A stretch of DNA of 64,000 nt from Lachnospiraceae bacterium (GCA_017620155.1 JAFZQY010000071.1:60542-124541); one strand, 5' to 3'; shown: positions 44,739 through 54,408, counted from the first letter of the stretch. A program made the numbers and translations. Notes: a model not told the origin generated them from the letters alone.

Positions 44739-45831
44739 AGTTTTCTCCGGGAGCGGATTCGTTCTGGTCGAATACCTGCTCGTCCTCTCTTGAAGGCTTG
44801 TTCATGATCTGGATATTGTAGGGATCTACACTAATTCCCACTTTGCTTCCTACGGGGAAATGCTCGGTGGTCTGTACCAGGAAGGTGATGCCGATCTCGC
44901 TCTCTACGCGGATCTCCCAGTGAACGCCCTTAAATACGATCGAAGTGACGGTGCCTTTAGTCTGTCCTTTTCCATCCGCATCGAGCTCTACATCCTCGGG
45001 ACGGATGACCACATCCACGGGGTTATTCTCACCGAAGCCCGTATCGACGCACGGCATGTCAAGACCTCCGATGTTCACGAGGCAGTCGCGTACCATGATG
45101 CCGCCTAAGAGATTGCTCTCGCCGATGAAGTCGGCGACAAAAGCGTTCTGGGGTTCGTTATATATATCCTCGGGAGTACCGATCTGCTGAATGATACCCT
45201 GGTTCATGACCACAACGGTATCAGACATGGTCAGAGCTTCCTCCTGATCATGCGTAACATAGACAAAAGTGATCCCGAGTTCTTCCTTGAGACGGATGAG
45301 CTCGTACTGCATGCCCTGTCTGAGTTTAAGATCCAGTGCCCCGAGAGGCTCATCGAGAAGAAGGACCTTGGGCTCGTTTACGATAGCTCTTGCGATGGCT
45401 ATACGCTGCTGCTGGCCACCGCTCAGAGAAGAAGGAGAGCGGTTTTCATAGCCTTCAAGACCGACGAGCTTTAATGCATATGCGATCTTGTCACGTATGA
45501 TATCCTTGTCCGTTCCGCGGATTTTGAGGCCGAAGGCAATATTATCCGCAACGCTCATGTGGGTGAACAGAGCGTATTTCTGGAATACGGTATTTAACTG
45601 ACGCTTATTGGGAGGGAGAGAAGTGATGTCTTCCCCATCGAAAATGACCCTGCCGGAATCAGGCGCTTCAAATCCGCCAAGGATCCGCAGAGTGGTAGTT
45701 TTACCGCATCCGCTGGGACCAAGCAGGGTAACGAATTCATTCTCATGAATCGAGAGGTTAAGACTCTTGAGTACGGTCGTCCCTTCAAAGGATTTGGTGA
45801 TATTCTCAAATCTTATTAATTCTTTTGCCAT
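44728..45831 (-). CDS. potA: spermidine/putrescine ABC transporter ATP-binding protein
   Basis: 367 residues: an ABC domain with Walker A GPSGCGKT (38-45), signature [14 protein letters not shown], Walker [12 protein letters not shown] and switch His in VTHDQEEA, then a TOBE-type regulatory C-terminal domain (about 240-350). First gene of the operon potABCD-GNAT-ThiT. A TAAGGCGG site precedes the ATG and a near-consensus promoter lies 38 bases upstream. Confidence 0.96.
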   Translation of the reverse strand: MAKELIRFENITKSFEGTTVLKSLNLSIHENEFVTLLGPSGCGKTTTLRILGGFEAPDSGRVIFDGEDITSLPPNKRQLNTVFQKYALFTHMSVADNIAFGLKIRGTDKDIIRDKIAYALKLVGLEGYENRSPSSLSGGQQQRIAIARAIVNEPKVLLLDEPLGALDLKLRQGMQYELIRLKEELGITFVYVTHDQEEALTMSDTVVVMNQGIIQQIGTPEDIYNEPQNAFVADFIGESNLLGGIMVRDCLVNIGGLDMPCVDTGFGENNPVDVVIRPEDVELDADGKGQTKGTVTSIVFKGVHWEIRVESEIGITFLVQTTEHFPVGSKVGISVDPYNIQIMNKPSREDEQVFDQNESAPGENYES

Positions 45832-45868
45832 TAATCCGCCTTAAATCAGCCTTTTGACCAACTATTCT

Positions 45869-45896
45869 ATTATACAGTAAATGGCAGTAGTGTCAA
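45869..45896 (-). promoter_or_regulatory. sigma-A promoter of the pot operon
   Basis: On the minus strand TTGACA (45891-45896), a 16-base spacer and TATAAT (45869-45874): both hexamers are perfect. The predicted start is about 30 bases before potA. It is the only strong promoter seen for the six genes. Confidence 0.85.
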
Positions 45897-45908
45897 TAAA
45901 TGCGTCGA

Positions 45909-45938
45909 TTTACATGGGGATGCTTTTTATGATAAGAT
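45909..45938 (+). promoter_or_regulatory. candidate promoter of the lactonase-family gene
   Basis: TTTACA (45909-45914), an 18-base spacer and TAAGAT (45933-45938), divergent from the pot promoter and about 36 bases before the ribosome-binding site. A weak match only. Confidence 0.3.
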
Positions 45939-45973
45939 TAATTGACTTTTTGTGTCTCTTCAGGAGGGTTGAA

Positions 45974-47032
45974 ATGTCTAAATATGTAGCTTACGTCTCG
46001 TCATATACCTCGGCTTCCGAAGATAAGAACGGAATCAGGATATACGACGTCGATCTTAAGAACGGTTATCTCAAAGAGAAGAACCAGATCAGCATCACCA
46101 ATTCATCTTATGTATCCATATCACATAATCGTAAATATCTGTATTCCATCACCGATTTCGGAGTGGAAGCATACAAGATAAAGAAAAACGGCGACTTGGA
46201 GGTCATCGGCCAGGGCAATATCAACGGCATGCGTGCCTCATATCTGTCCACGGACTATGACGACAAGTTCCTTTTTACGGGCGGATATCACGACGGCAAG
46301 ATCACTGTGCTTAAGTTAAATGATGACGGAAGCATAGGACAGATCACCGACGAAGTCTTCCATAAGGGTCTGGGCACGATCGCGGATCTTGATTCAAGAC
46401 CTCATGTAAGCTGCGTGAAGATGACCAGAGATAACAAATATCTCATGGCTGCCGACCTGGGTACAGATAATACCACAGTATATAAGCTTGACCATAACAC
46501 CGGTAAACTCTCCCAGGCGGACATCATCCATTCCGACCAGAAATCCGGTCCCAGACATATCAAGGTGTCCGAAGACGGCAAATTCGTGTATATCGTTCAT
46601 GCGAGAGGCTGCTGCATAGACGTATACCGGTATCATGACACGGATAATACCGGTCCCGAGTTTGAAAAGCTTCAGTCCATATCCACATTGAACGAGTACC
46701 ATGCCAGCGGATCGGGAGCTTCGGCTCTTAATCTGTCGGATGACTTCAAGTTTCTGATAACTTCCAATGCGGGAGACAATTCCGCATGCATGTATTCGGT
46801 AGACCGCAGGAACGGTTTTCTGACCAAGCTTTTCTGCCTGCCGGTCAGCGGAGATTATCCTAAGGATGTGGCTCTTTTCCCGGATAACAGGCATATGGTC
46901 AGCCTGAATCATGAATCCAATACCATGACATTCTTCTCAGTCGATACCAAGGCCGGACTCATCGTCATGAACCATAAAGAAATAAAGATAGAACAGCCCA
47001 ATTGCATAATCTTTTATGAGATACAGGAATGA
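45974..47032 (+). CDS. lactonase family (6-phosphogluconolactonase-like) beta-propeller protein
   Basis: From ATG 45974, with AGGAGG 8 bases upstream, the product has 352 residues; the frame extends to 45881 without support. Repeated blades such as DSRPHVSCVKMTRDNKYLMAAD, GPRHIKVSEDGKFVYIVH and HASGSGASALNLSDDFKFLI are those of the YkgB/Pgl lactonase family, seven-bladed propellers. Some members hydrolyse 6-phosphogluconolactone, while others have unknown lactone substrates. No signal peptide is seen. The nucleoside salvage genes follow after 30 bases. Confidence 0.85.
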   Translation: MSKYVAYVSSYTSASEDKNGIRIYDVDLKNGYLKEKNQISITNSSYVSISHNRKYLYSITDFGVEAYKIKKNGDLEVIGQGNINGMRASYLSTDYDDKFLFTGGYHDGKITVLKLNDDGSIGQITDEVFHKGLGTIADLDSRPHVSCVKMTRDNKYLMAADLGTDNTTVYKLDHNTGKLSQADIIHSDQKSGPRHIKVSEDGKFVYIVHARGCCIDVYRYHDTDNTGPEFEKLQSISTLNEYHASGSGASALNLSDDFKFLITSNAGDNSACMYSVDRRNGFLTKLFCLPVSGDYPKDVALFPDNRHMVSLNHESNTMTFFSVDTKAGLIVMNHKEIKIEQPNCIIFYEIQE

Positions 47033-47062
47033 TAAGAACCGTTTAGCTCAGGAGGTAGGATG

Positions 47063-47899
47063 ATGGCAGATCCCAGATATGAAAAATTAAAAAAATGCTG
47101 TGACTGTGTTAAGGCAAAAGTTGATTTCAAACCCGATATAGCCGTAGTCTTAGGTTCGGGCCTCGGCAACTTCGCAGACAATGTGGAAGTGGTTGCTACA
47201 GTCCCCTACAACGAGATAGAGGGCTTCCCCGTATCTACCGTTCCCGGGCATAAGGGACAGTTCATATTCGGATATCTGGGAGGCGTGAACGTAGTGCTCA
47301 TGCAGGGCCGCGTGCATTACTATGAAGGATATGATATCTCTGATGTTGTACTTCCCATCAGACTTATGGGCATGTTAGGCGCCAAGGTCCTTTTCCTGAC
47401 CAATGCATCGGGCGGCATCAATACCGATTTCCATGCAGGAGCTTTCATGATGATCAAGGATCATGTATCATGCTTTGCTCCCAATCCGCTGATCGGTCCC
47501 AATATAGAAGAACTGGGAACCAGATTCCCGGATATGACTCATGTATATGACACTGATCTTCAGGAAGCGATCAGAAGCGTCGCATACGATTATGACATCG
47601 AACTGTTTGAAGGCGTGTATGCACAGCTTACCGGTCCTTCATTCGAGTCTCCGGCCGAGATAAACATGCTCGCCAGGCTCGGAGTCGATGCAGTGGGAAT
47701 GAGTACCGTAGTAGAAGCCATTGTGGCTAATCACATGGGCATGAAGATATGCGGTATCAGCTGTGTAGCCAATCTGGCAGCAGGCTTAAGCCCCAATCCT
47801 CTGACTCACGAAGAGGTTCAGGAAGCAGCCAATCAGGCCGCTCCCAAATTCACGATCCTCGTCAGAGAATCCGTTAAAAAGATCGCGGGGCTCTTATGA
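47063..47899 (+). CDS. punA: purine-nucleoside phosphorylase
   Basis: Trimeric-type PNP of 278 residues splitting guanosine and inosine. VLGSGLGNFAD (phosphate site), VPGHKGQFIFG, MQGRVHYYEGYD, TNASGGIN and VGMSTVVEAIVA are diagnostic. Two adjacent ATGs exist (47060, 47063); 47063 gives 7 bases to AGGAGG, 47060 only 4. Its stop overlaps the cdd start by 4 bases. Confidence 0.95.
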   Translation: MADPRYEKLKKCCDCVKAKVDFKPDIAVVLGSGLGNFADNVEVVATVPYNEIEGFPVSTVPGHKGQFIFGYLGGVNVVLMQGRVHYYEGYDISDVVLPIRLMGMLGAKVLFLTNASGGINTDFHAGAFMMIKDHVSCFAPNPLIGPNIEELGTRFPDMTHVYDTDLQEAIRSVAYDYDIELFEGVYAQLTGPSFESPAEINMLARLGVDAVGMSTVVEAIVANHMGMKICGISCVANLAAGLSPNPLTHEEVQEAANQAAPKFTILVRESVKKIAGLL

Positions 47900-48321
47900 T
47901 CGAAGAATCCATGATAAGAAAACTAATATCGCTGGCCGATGAGGCGAGGAGCAGATCCTACGCACCATACTCAAACTATGCTGTGGGTGCTGCTCTGCTG
48001 TGTGAAGACGGCAGCATCGTAACCGGATGCAACATGGAAAACGCGGCTTTCGGTCCCGGGATATGTGCCGAAAGATGTGCGATATACAAAGCTGTATCCG
48101 ACGGACGAAGATCCTTTAAGTCGATAGCGGTTGCGGGCAGCCCCGTAGGTGAACCCTTAAGCCAGTATGCATCTCCCTGCGGAGTCTGCAGGCAGGTGAT
48201 GAGAGAGTTTGCCGATCCAGCTTCCTTCGATATCATAGTTGCCGGCCCTGACGGCGAATACAGGATAAATACTCTGGACGAACTTCTTCCGGACAGTTTC
48301 GGTCCCGATAATCTGTCCTGA
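47896..48321 (+). CDS. cdd: cytidine deaminase
   Basis: 141-residue tetrameric-type enzyme converting (deoxy)cytidine to (deoxy)uridine. The zinc ligands are Cys58 in CAE, with Glu60 as proton shuttle, and Cys95/Cys98 in PCGVCRQ. It is translationally coupled to punA (ATGA overlap). Uridine produced here could feed the pyrimidine phosphorylase at 24.6 kb. Confidence 0.96.
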   Translation: MIEESMIRKLISLADEARSRSYAPYSNYAVGAALLCEDGSIVTGCNMENAAFGPGICAERCAIYKAVSDGRRSFKSIAVAGSPVGEPLSQYASPCGVCRQVMREFADPASFDIIVAGPDGEYRINTLDELLPDSFGPDNLS

Positions 48322-48344
48322 CATTATCCTTACAATACTTAAGT

Positions 48345-48367
48345 CAGATCTTTTCAGGTTAGATCTG
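48345..48367 (+). other. short hairpin before the MtaD-type gene
   Basis: CAGATCT (48345-48351) and AGATCTG (48361-48367) pair perfectly with a 9-base loop, directly upstream of the CAGGAGAG ribosome-binding site. It may be an RNA element affecting translation, or an operator; no T-run follows. Confidence 0.35.
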
Positions 48368-48381
48368 CACAGGAGAGCACG

Positions 48382-49677
48382 ATGAACATCAGATTCATAT
48401 CAGCCAGGATCCTCACCATGAAAGACGAAGAGGAGATATATGAGGGCAGCCTCTATACTCAGGATGATTCCATAGTATATGTGGGACCTGCATTAACTGA
48501 AGCAGAAGAAGCGCAGAAGCTTCCCGCAGGATACAAACCTGACAGGACGATCGATTGCGGCGGAAACCTGCTGATGCCCGGCTTTAAGAACGCCCATGCA
48601 CACTCGGGGATGAGCATCTTAAGAAGCTGCGCAGATGACATGCCTCTTTCTGACTGGCTGAATACCCAGATCTTCCCGAGGGAAGCCAAGCTCGATGCAC
48701 AGATGATAGCTGATGCCACGAAGCTCAGCGTGCTCGAGTATCTGACAGGCGGAATGACCGCTTGCTTTGATATGTATCTGACTCCCGAGTCGGAAGCGCA
48801 AAGCTACAAGGATATGGGATATCGCGCTGTTCTGTGCGGCAATCTCAATAATTTTTCCTCATCGGTCGAATACACCGAGGAAATGTACGATAAGCTCAAT
48901 CATTTCGATCCGCTCATCAGTTATGAGATAGGCTTCCATGCAGAATATACCTGCTCGGATGAACTGATGAGATCCTTGAGCGACATGGCTCATAGGCATA
49001 ATGCTCCGGTCTATACACATCTGTCCGAGACAAAAGGCGAAGTGGAAGGCTGCATTGAGCGTTACGGAAAGACCCCGGCCGCATATCTTGATCAGATAGG
49101 CATGTTTGATAACGGTGGCGGCGGATTCCACTGCGTGCATATGTCGGATGAAGACTTTGACATATTTAAGAACAGGGGCTTAAGCGTGATAACCAATCCC
49201 GGTTCCAATACAAAACTCGCCAGCGGCATAGCGCCCATAAGCACCTATCTGAAAAAGGGTATCAACGTCGGTATAGGAACGGACGGCCCCGCATCCAATA
49301 ACTGTCTGGATATGTTCAGGGAGATGTTCTTGACTACAGGTCTTGCCAAACTCCGCGAAGAAGATGCATCTGCAGTGGACGCTCTGGAAGTTCTGAAGAT
49401 GGCTACGGTCGGATCTGCCAAAGCCATGAGACTTTTCGATGCAGATGTGCTCGATGCGGGCAAAGCGGCAGACATCATCATGATAGACTTAAACCAGCCC
49501 AATATGAGGCCTTTCAATAATATAGCCAAGAATATTGTATACAGCGGTTCCAAGTCGAATGTGGCGATGACCATGATCGCCGGAAGGATCCTGTATATGA
49601 ACGGAAGCTTCGATGACTCCATAGATGTAGAGCGGATATACACGCGCGCTCAGGAGATCATAGATACCATACGTTGA
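48382..49677 (+). CDS. mtaD: amidohydrolase, 5-methylthioadenosine/S-adenosylhomocysteine deaminase type
   Basis: 431-residue metal-dependent amidohydrolase with His72-x-His74 in NAHAHSG, HLSETKGEVE, the metal-site His in FHCVHMSD, and NPGSNTKLASGIAPI followed by GTDGPASNN (metal-binding Asp). These match the MtaD/SsnA/TrzN group that deaminates MTA, SAH or adenosine. The neighbourhood (punA, cdd) favours a nucleoside substrate; guanine or other aminohydrolase activity cannot be excluded. Confidence 0.82.
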   Translation: MNIRFISARILTMKDEEEIYEGSLYTQDDSIVYVGPALTEAEEAQKLPAGYKPDRTIDCGGNLLMPGFKNAHAHSGMSILRSCADDMPLSDWLNTQIFPREAKLDAQMIADATKLSVLEYLTGGMTACFDMYLTPESEAQSYKDMGYRAVLCGNLNNFSSSVEYTEEMYDKLNHFDPLISYEIGFHAEYTCSDELMRSLSDMAHRHNAPVYTHLSETKGEVEGCIERYGKTPAAYLDQIGMFDNGGGGFHCVHMSDEDFDIFKNRGLSVITNPGSNTKLASGIAPISTYLKKGINVGIGTDGPASNNCLDMFREMFLTTGLAKLREEDASAVDALEVLKMATVGSAKAMRLFDADVLDAGKAADIIMIDLNQPNMRPFNNIAKNIVYSGSKSNVAMTMIAGRILYMNGSFDDSIDVERIYTRAQEIIDTIR

Positions 49678-49691
49678 TCTAAGAGGAAGGT

Positions 49692-51407
49692 ATGGAAGCA
49701 CTTATCTTTGTTCTTATTCTTCTGGGAATTATTGTACTGATTATGTTTTTACAGTTTATTAATTCCCGGAGAGATGATAAACTATATCTGCTCAAACTAA
49801 GAAAAGAGTTCGGTAATAATCACAGATCTTCTGATGATCATGATCTTCCGGCTTCGGCGGATGCATACTACAGACGGCATGCTTCGGATAAGAGCCTGGA
49901 TGATATCACATGGTCGGATCTATCCCTTGATTCAATATATTGCTGCATCGATAAGGCTGAGTCCGAGGCGGGACATCAGGTGCTTTATCATATGCTCAGA
50001 TCTCCGCTGTTTGATACGGATGAGATCGCTTCAAGACGCAGAGCCATAGACTTTTTCAGGACTCATGACGAGCTCAGGGAAAAAGTACAGCTGGTACTTC
50101 ATCATGTGGGAAATTCCGGGAAAAGCTCCATATATGACCTGCTTGACGACATGAAGGGCCTGGAAGATAAGAGTTTTACTTCCTACTATGTCAGGATAGC
50201 TGCGTTGATCCTAAGTATCGTGAGCATGTTCTTCGTAAAAGGATTCGGCGTGATCATCTTTCTGGCGGTACTGATCAGCAATCTGTATGTCTATTACAGG
50301 GACAGGGCGCAGATACTGCCGTATATGAAGGTATATTCGTATATCTTAAAGACGATCGGCGCGGGTGAAGCGATAGTTAAGGCTCTTTCTTCGGGTGACG
50401 AGTCTGATCCCGAACTTGAGAAGCTTTCTTCCGAGATAAAAGATCTTCTGGGAGAGTTAAAGTCTGTTAAGAGACGGAGCAGTTTCAGTTTAAGCAGCGA
50501 GATGGGGAATAATCCTTTTCTGGTACTGCTAAGCATTGCGGGAGTATTCGTATATGCGGATATCATGCGGTTCTGGAATCTGAAGCGGTCGATCCTTGAT
50601 CATGCCGATGACATAGATGCGCTTATTTTCCGGTCGGGAAGCATAGATGCCTATATCTCGATGGCCGGATATGTACAGTCCCTGACGGGCAGATGCTGCG
50701 TGAGCACTTTTACGGATGAAGATAGGATAGATGCGGAGGGGATAACCCATCCTCTGATCGAGGATCCGGTTCCCAATACGATATCAGTTCATAGGAGCAT
50801 ATTGCTTACGGGCGCCAATGCATCGGGCAAATCCACTTTCTTAAAGAGCATGGCTCTGGCAGCGATATATGCGCAGACTATCGGATATGTATGTGCGGAG
50901 AGATATGAGGCTCCGTTATGCGCGGTATCGAGTGCGATGTCGGTCCGCGATGATATCGAAAGCGGCTACAGCTATTACATGGTAGAGATCAAGGCAGTCA
51001 AGCGCATCATCGACCGTTATCTGGACGATAGTATATATGCGGAGTGCAGACACGTGCTTAAGCTTTGTTTCGTGGATGAACTCTTAAGCGGAACGAATAC
51101 GGAAGAGCGTATCGCGGCATGCACGCAGATACTTAAGAGCATGTCCGGTTCGGGAGTCATGGTCATGGCGGCAACTCACGATATGGAACTTACCGAGCTG
51201 CTTGATGATCATTTTGATAATTATCATTTTGAAGAAGATCTGTCAGAAGGCGATGTGAGGTTTTCATATAAGATCATGTCAGGCGGGGCCACTTCGCGAA
51301 ACGCCATCAGATTGCTCACCTTACTCGGATATGATGAGGAGATAGTGAAAAGAGCGGAGATGATGGTCGGGATGCACTCGTCCGAAGGAGTATGGAAACC
51401 GGTTTGA
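49692..51407 (+). CDS. membrane-anchored MutS-like ATPase
   Basis: 571 residues. An N-terminal membrane helix (3-23) and a helical pair near 167-205 flank a MutS core-like region. The C-terminal ATPase shows Walker A GANASGKST (374-382), the MutS-type signature SAMSVRDDIESGYSYYMVEIK, Walker B Asp462-Glu463 in CFVDELLSGTNTEER and the switch ATHDMEL. Mismatch-binding and clamp domains are absent, so it is not a repair MutS. Homologues with membrane segments occur in Firmicutes and Bacteroidetes without known function. It begins 14 bases after the MtaD-type gene behind GAGGAAGG. Confidence 0.82.
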   Translation: MEALIFVLILLGIIVLIMFLQFINSRRDDKLYLLKLRKEFGNNHRSSDDHDLPASADAYYRRHASDKSLDDITWSDLSLDSIYCCIDKAESEAGHQVLYHMLRSPLFDTDEIASRRRAIDFFRTHDELREKVQLVLHHVGNSGKSSIYDLLDDMKGLEDKSFTSYYVRIAALILSIVSMFFVKGFGVIIFLAVLISNLYVYYRDRAQILPYMKVYSYILKTIGAGEAIVKALSSGDESDPELEKLSSEIKDLLGELKSVKRRSSFSLSSEMGNNPFLVLLSIAGVFVYADIMRFWNLKRSILDHADDIDALIFRSGSIDAYISMAGYVQSLTGRCCVSTFTDEDRIDAEGITHPLIEDPVPNTISVHRSILLTGANASGKSTFLKSMALAAIYAQTIGYVCAERYEAPLCAVSSAMSVRDDIESGYSYYMVEIKAVKRIIDRYLDDSIYAECRHVLKLCFVDELLSGTNTEERIAACTQILKSMSGSGVMVMAATHDMELTELLDDHFDNYHFEEDLSEGDVRFSYKIMSGGATSRNAIRLLTLLGYDEEIVKRAEMMVGMHSSEGVWKPV

Positions 51408-51441
51408 TCTAAATAGATCTTGATTAAGAAAGGATTCATCT

Positions 51442-51927
51442 ATGACAGATATCAGATTATATTCGGACGGTGCGGCAAGAGGAAACCCGGAGGGGCCGGG
51501 CGGATTCGGTACCATTTTGCAGTTTACGGATGCACAGGGAGTACTCCACGAGAGGGAGTATTCCGCGGGATATAAGAAGACTACCAACAACCGTATGGAG
51601 CTGATGGGAGTCATCACGGGACTGGAAGCGCTGACCAGGCCCTGCCATGTGGAAGTGTTTACCGATTCAAAATACGTATCCGATGCGTTTAATCAGCACT
51701 GGATAGAAGGATGGCAGAAGAAAAACTGGAAAACTTCGCAGAACAAGCCCGTCAAGAATCCCGAACTGTGGCAGAGGCTTCTGAAAGCCATGGAACCCCA
51801 CGAGGTGCATTTTAACTGGGTTAAAGGCCATAACGGACATGAGCTCAACGAGCGCTGTGATAAGCTTGCAACAAGTGCCGCGGATGGGGACGACCTTCTT
51901 GACGATGAAGTCGCAAGTGGGGTATGA
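51442..51927 (+). CDS. rnhA: ribonuclease HI
   Basis: 161 residues. The four catalytic acids are visible: Asp9 in LYSDGAARGNP, Glu53 in NNRMELMG, Asp75 in VFTDSKYV and Asp140 in NERCDKLA. The basic handle region WQKKNWKTSQNKPVKN is present, as in E. coli RNase HI. It degrades RNA in RNA-DNA hybrids. AAAGGA upstream. Confidence 0.96.
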   Translation: MTDIRLYSDGAARGNPEGPGGFGTILQFTDAQGVLHEREYSAGYKKTTNNRMELMGVITGLEALTRPCHVEVFTDSKYVSDAFNQHWIEGWQKKNWKTSQNKPVKNPELWQRLLKAMEPHEVHFNWVKGHNGHELNERCDKLATSAADGDDLLDDEVASGV

Positions 51928-51928
51928 T
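51899..51928 (+). promoter_or_regulatory. candidate promoter for the 53-residue protein gene
   Basis: TTGACG (51899-51904), an 18-base spacer and TATGAT (51923-51928), overlapping the end of rnhA. The predicted start is about 40 bases before the small gene. Confidence 0.45.
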
Positions 51929-51974
51929 TAATTTGTATTTTTATGTGAATACATTTCTATCTCGGGAGTGAATT

Positions 51975-52136
51975 ATGAACAATCTGATTCTTTTTACCAA
52001 TGCATTCTTAAGTTACCTGCTTTTGTTTGTGATTTGCGTATGCGTAGTTATAGCAGCCGTGATCATCGGGATGAAGATACGTAAAGCCAAAGATGCAAAA
52101 GATGCAAAAGAGGTTACTCAGACCACCGATCAGTAA
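51975..52136 (+). CDS. 53-residue single-pass membrane protein
   Basis: Reads MNNLILFTNAFLSYLLLFV at the start, one helix (about 12-33), then a basic and lysine-rich tail with a repeated Ala-Lys-Asp (AKDAKDAKE). GGGAG lies 7 bases before the ATG. A strong terminator follows 5 bases after the stop, so it forms a one-gene unit or ends the rnhA transcript. Small proteins of this look are recurrent in Lachnospiraceae (sometimes misnamed vanadium nitrogenase); function unknown. Confidence 0.75.
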   Translation: MNNLILFTNAFLSYLLLFVICVCVVIAAVIIGMKIRKAKDAKDAKEVTQTTDQ

Positions 52137-52141
52137 CAGGC

Positions 52142-52181
52142 CTTAAGCTCACGGGTTCATCCGGTGGGCTTAAGTTTTTTT
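52142..52181 (+). terminator. rho-independent terminator
   Basis: Arms CTTAAGCTCAC (52142-52152) and GTGGGCTTAAG (52164-52174) form an 11-pair stem with one G-T pair, followed by seven T (52175-52181). Confidence 0.92.
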
Positions 52182-52217
52182 CAGCCGTAGTGAATAAATC
52201 AATGTAAGAGGATATTT

Positions 52218-54407
52218 ATGAGTAAACTTACGCGTGAAGATACAAAGGACACGACTGATTACGGTGCGCTTTATGTGCCGGAAGGAAATGTCAATATAGT
52301 CAAAAAAGACGGCTCTCTCGAACCCTTCAACATGCAGAAGGTGGTCAACGCCGTACACAAGAGTGCATACCGTGCGCTGTACGAATTCACGACCGATGAG
52401 AAGAAGCATATATGCGAATTCGTTAAGAAGCGTATCGATGCTCTTGAGAATAAGGATATCCCGATCTCGCTCATGCACAACATAGTAGAGGGTGCGCTCG
52501 ATGAGGTTAAGCCGATAGTAGCCAAGAGCTATCGCGACTACCGTAACTACAAGCAGGACTTCGTTCGCATGATGGATGATGTATACAAGAAGACGCAGGC
52601 CATCATGTATGTTGGCGATCGCGAGAATGCCAATACGGATTCTGCTCTGGTCAGCACCAAACGAAGCCTGATATTTAACCAGTTCAACAAGAGCCTGTAT
52701 GAGAAATTTTTCCTGACGACCGAAGAGATCCAGGCATGCAGGGAAGGATATATCTATGTGCATGACATGTCCGCGAGAAGAGATACGATGAACTGCTGTC
52801 TGTTCAATATCTCAGAGGTGCTTCACGGCGGATTTGAGATGGGCAATGTCTGGTATAACGAGCCGAAGAGCTTAGATACCGTATTCGATGTATGCGGCGA
52901 TATCATCCTGTCGGCAGCCGGACAGCAGTACGGCGGATTTACAGTGCCCGAAGTTGATAAGATGCTCGCGCCCTATGCAGAGCACAGCTACGAGAAATAC
53001 ATCAAAAAGTATGTTTCACTCGGCGTTGAACAGGAAACTGCCGAGAAGCAGGCATATGCGGATATAGAGAGAGAATTCGAACAGGGCTTCCAGGGATGGG
53101 AGTACAAGTTCAATACGGTCGCAAGTTCGAGAGGAGATTATCCTTTCATAACCGTGACTGCGGGACTGGGTACCGAGCGATTCGCACGCATGGCATCGAA
53201 GACGCTTCTCAAGGTGCGCATGAACGGACAGGGTAAGCCGGGGCACAAGAAACCCGTGCTTTTCCCCAAGATCGTATTCCTCTATGATGAGAAACTGCAC
53301 GGTCCCGGATGCGAGCTCGAGGACATATTCGAAGCAGGTATAGAGTGTTCATCCAGATCCATGTATCCCGACTGGCTCTCGATGAGCGGTGAAGGATATA
53401 TATCCGAGATGTATCAGAAATACGGCAAGGTCATAAGTCCGATGGGCTGCAGAGCCTTCCTTTCTCCTTACTGGGAAAGAGGCGGCCAGACTCCTGCCGA
53501 TGAGAACGATACTCCTATATATATAGGCAGGTTCAACATAGGAGTCGTATCGCTCCATCTGCCGATGATACTGGCTAAATCCCGCGAAGAGTCCAGGGAT
53601 TTCTATGAAGTGCTGGATTATTATCTTAACATGATCCGTCAGCTTCATATCAGGACCTATACTTATCTCGGTGAGATGAAAGCTTCCACGAATCCTCTGG
53701 CTTACTGTCAGGGCGGATTCCTGGGCGGACACCTTGATCTGCACGACCGAATAGCGCCTTTGCTCGATGCGGCGACGGCGTCGTTCGGAATCACCGCTTT
53801 AAACGAACTTCAGATCCTGTATAACGGAAAGAGCATTACCGAGGACGGCGCTTTTGCACTCGAGGTAATGGAATATATCAATAAGAGGGTCAAGGAATTC
53901 AAGGAAGAGGATCATCACCTCTATGCCATATACGGAACTCCGGCCGAAAACCTGTGCGGACTTCAGGTACGTCAGTTCAGGGACAAGTTCGGCATCGTTC
54001 CCGGAGTATCGGACAGAGAGTATGTATCGAATTCGTTCCACTGTCATGTGGCAGAGAAGATCACTCCCATAGAGAAGCAGGATCTGGAAAAGAGATTCTG
54101 GGAACTGTTTAACGGCGGAAAGATCCAGTATGTCAGATATCCGATAGATTATAATCTGGACGCGATCAAGACTCTGATCAGACGTGCCATGAAATACGGG
54201 TTCTATGAGGGCGTTAACATGAGCCTGTCGTACTGCGATGACTGCGGATACGAGCAGCTCGAGATGGATGTATGTCCCAAGTGCGGATCGTCCAATCTCA
54301 CCAAGATAGACCGCATGAACGGGTATCTTGCTTACTCGAGAACACACGGCGACACGAGACTTTCGGATTCCAAGATGGCTGAGATCGCCGACCGCATCAG
54401 TATGTAA
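52218..54407 (+). CDS. nrdD: anaerobic ribonucleoside-triphosphate reductase
   Basis: Class III glycyl-radical enzyme making dNTPs without oxygen. 729 residues: an N-terminal ATP-cone (about 25-115; VKKDGSLEPFNMQKVVNAV), the catalytic barrel, a zinc site CDDCG...CPKCG near 670-690 and the glycyl-radical motif RMNGYLAYSRTHGDTR at the C-terminus (the Gly after Asn carries the radical; many homologues have Cys/Ser/Thr before that Gly). The start at 52218 follows AAGAGGA. nrdG begins 1 base after the stop. Confidence 0.96.
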   Translation: MSKLTREDTKDTTDYGALYVPEGNVNIVKKDGSLEPFNMQKVVNAVHKSAYRALYEFTTDEKKHICEFVKKRIDALENKDIPISLMHNIVEGALDEVKPIVAKSYRDYRNYKQDFVRMMDDVYKKTQAIMYVGDRENANTDSALVSTKRSLIFNQFNKSLYEKFFLTTEEIQACREGYIYVHDMSARRDTMNCCLFNISEVLHGGFEMGNVWYNEPKSLDTVFDVCGDIILSAAGQQYGGFTVPEVDKMLAPYAEHSYEKYIKKYVSLGVEQETAEKQAYADIEREFEQGFQGWEYKFNTVASSRGDYPFITVTAGLGTERFARMASKTLLKVRMNGQGKPGHKKPVLFPKIVFLYDEKLHGPGCELEDIFEAGIECSSRSMYPDWLSMSGEGYISEMYQKYGKVISPMGCRAFLSPYWERGGQTPADENDTPIYIGRFNIGVVSLHLPMILAKSREESRDFYEVLDYYLNMIRQLHIRTYTYLGEMKASTNPLAYCQGGFLGGHLDLHDRIAPLLDAATASFGITALNELQILYNGKSITEDGAFALEVMEYINKRVKEFKEEDHHLYAIYGTPAENLCGLQVRQFRDKFGIVPGVSDREYVSNSFHCHVAEKITPIEKQDLEKRFWELFNGGKIQYVRYPIDYNLDAIKTLIRRAMKYGFYEGVNMSLSYCDDCGYEQLEMDVCPKCGSSNLTKIDRMNGYLAYSRTHGDTRLSDSKMAEIADRISM

Positions 54408-54408
54408 T

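Noticed and set aside
54340-54407. Asn before the radical Gly in NrdD as a loss-of-function change
   Set aside because: Residues at that position vary among clostridial NrdD proteins and the rest of the motif and zinc site are intact, so this looks normal.
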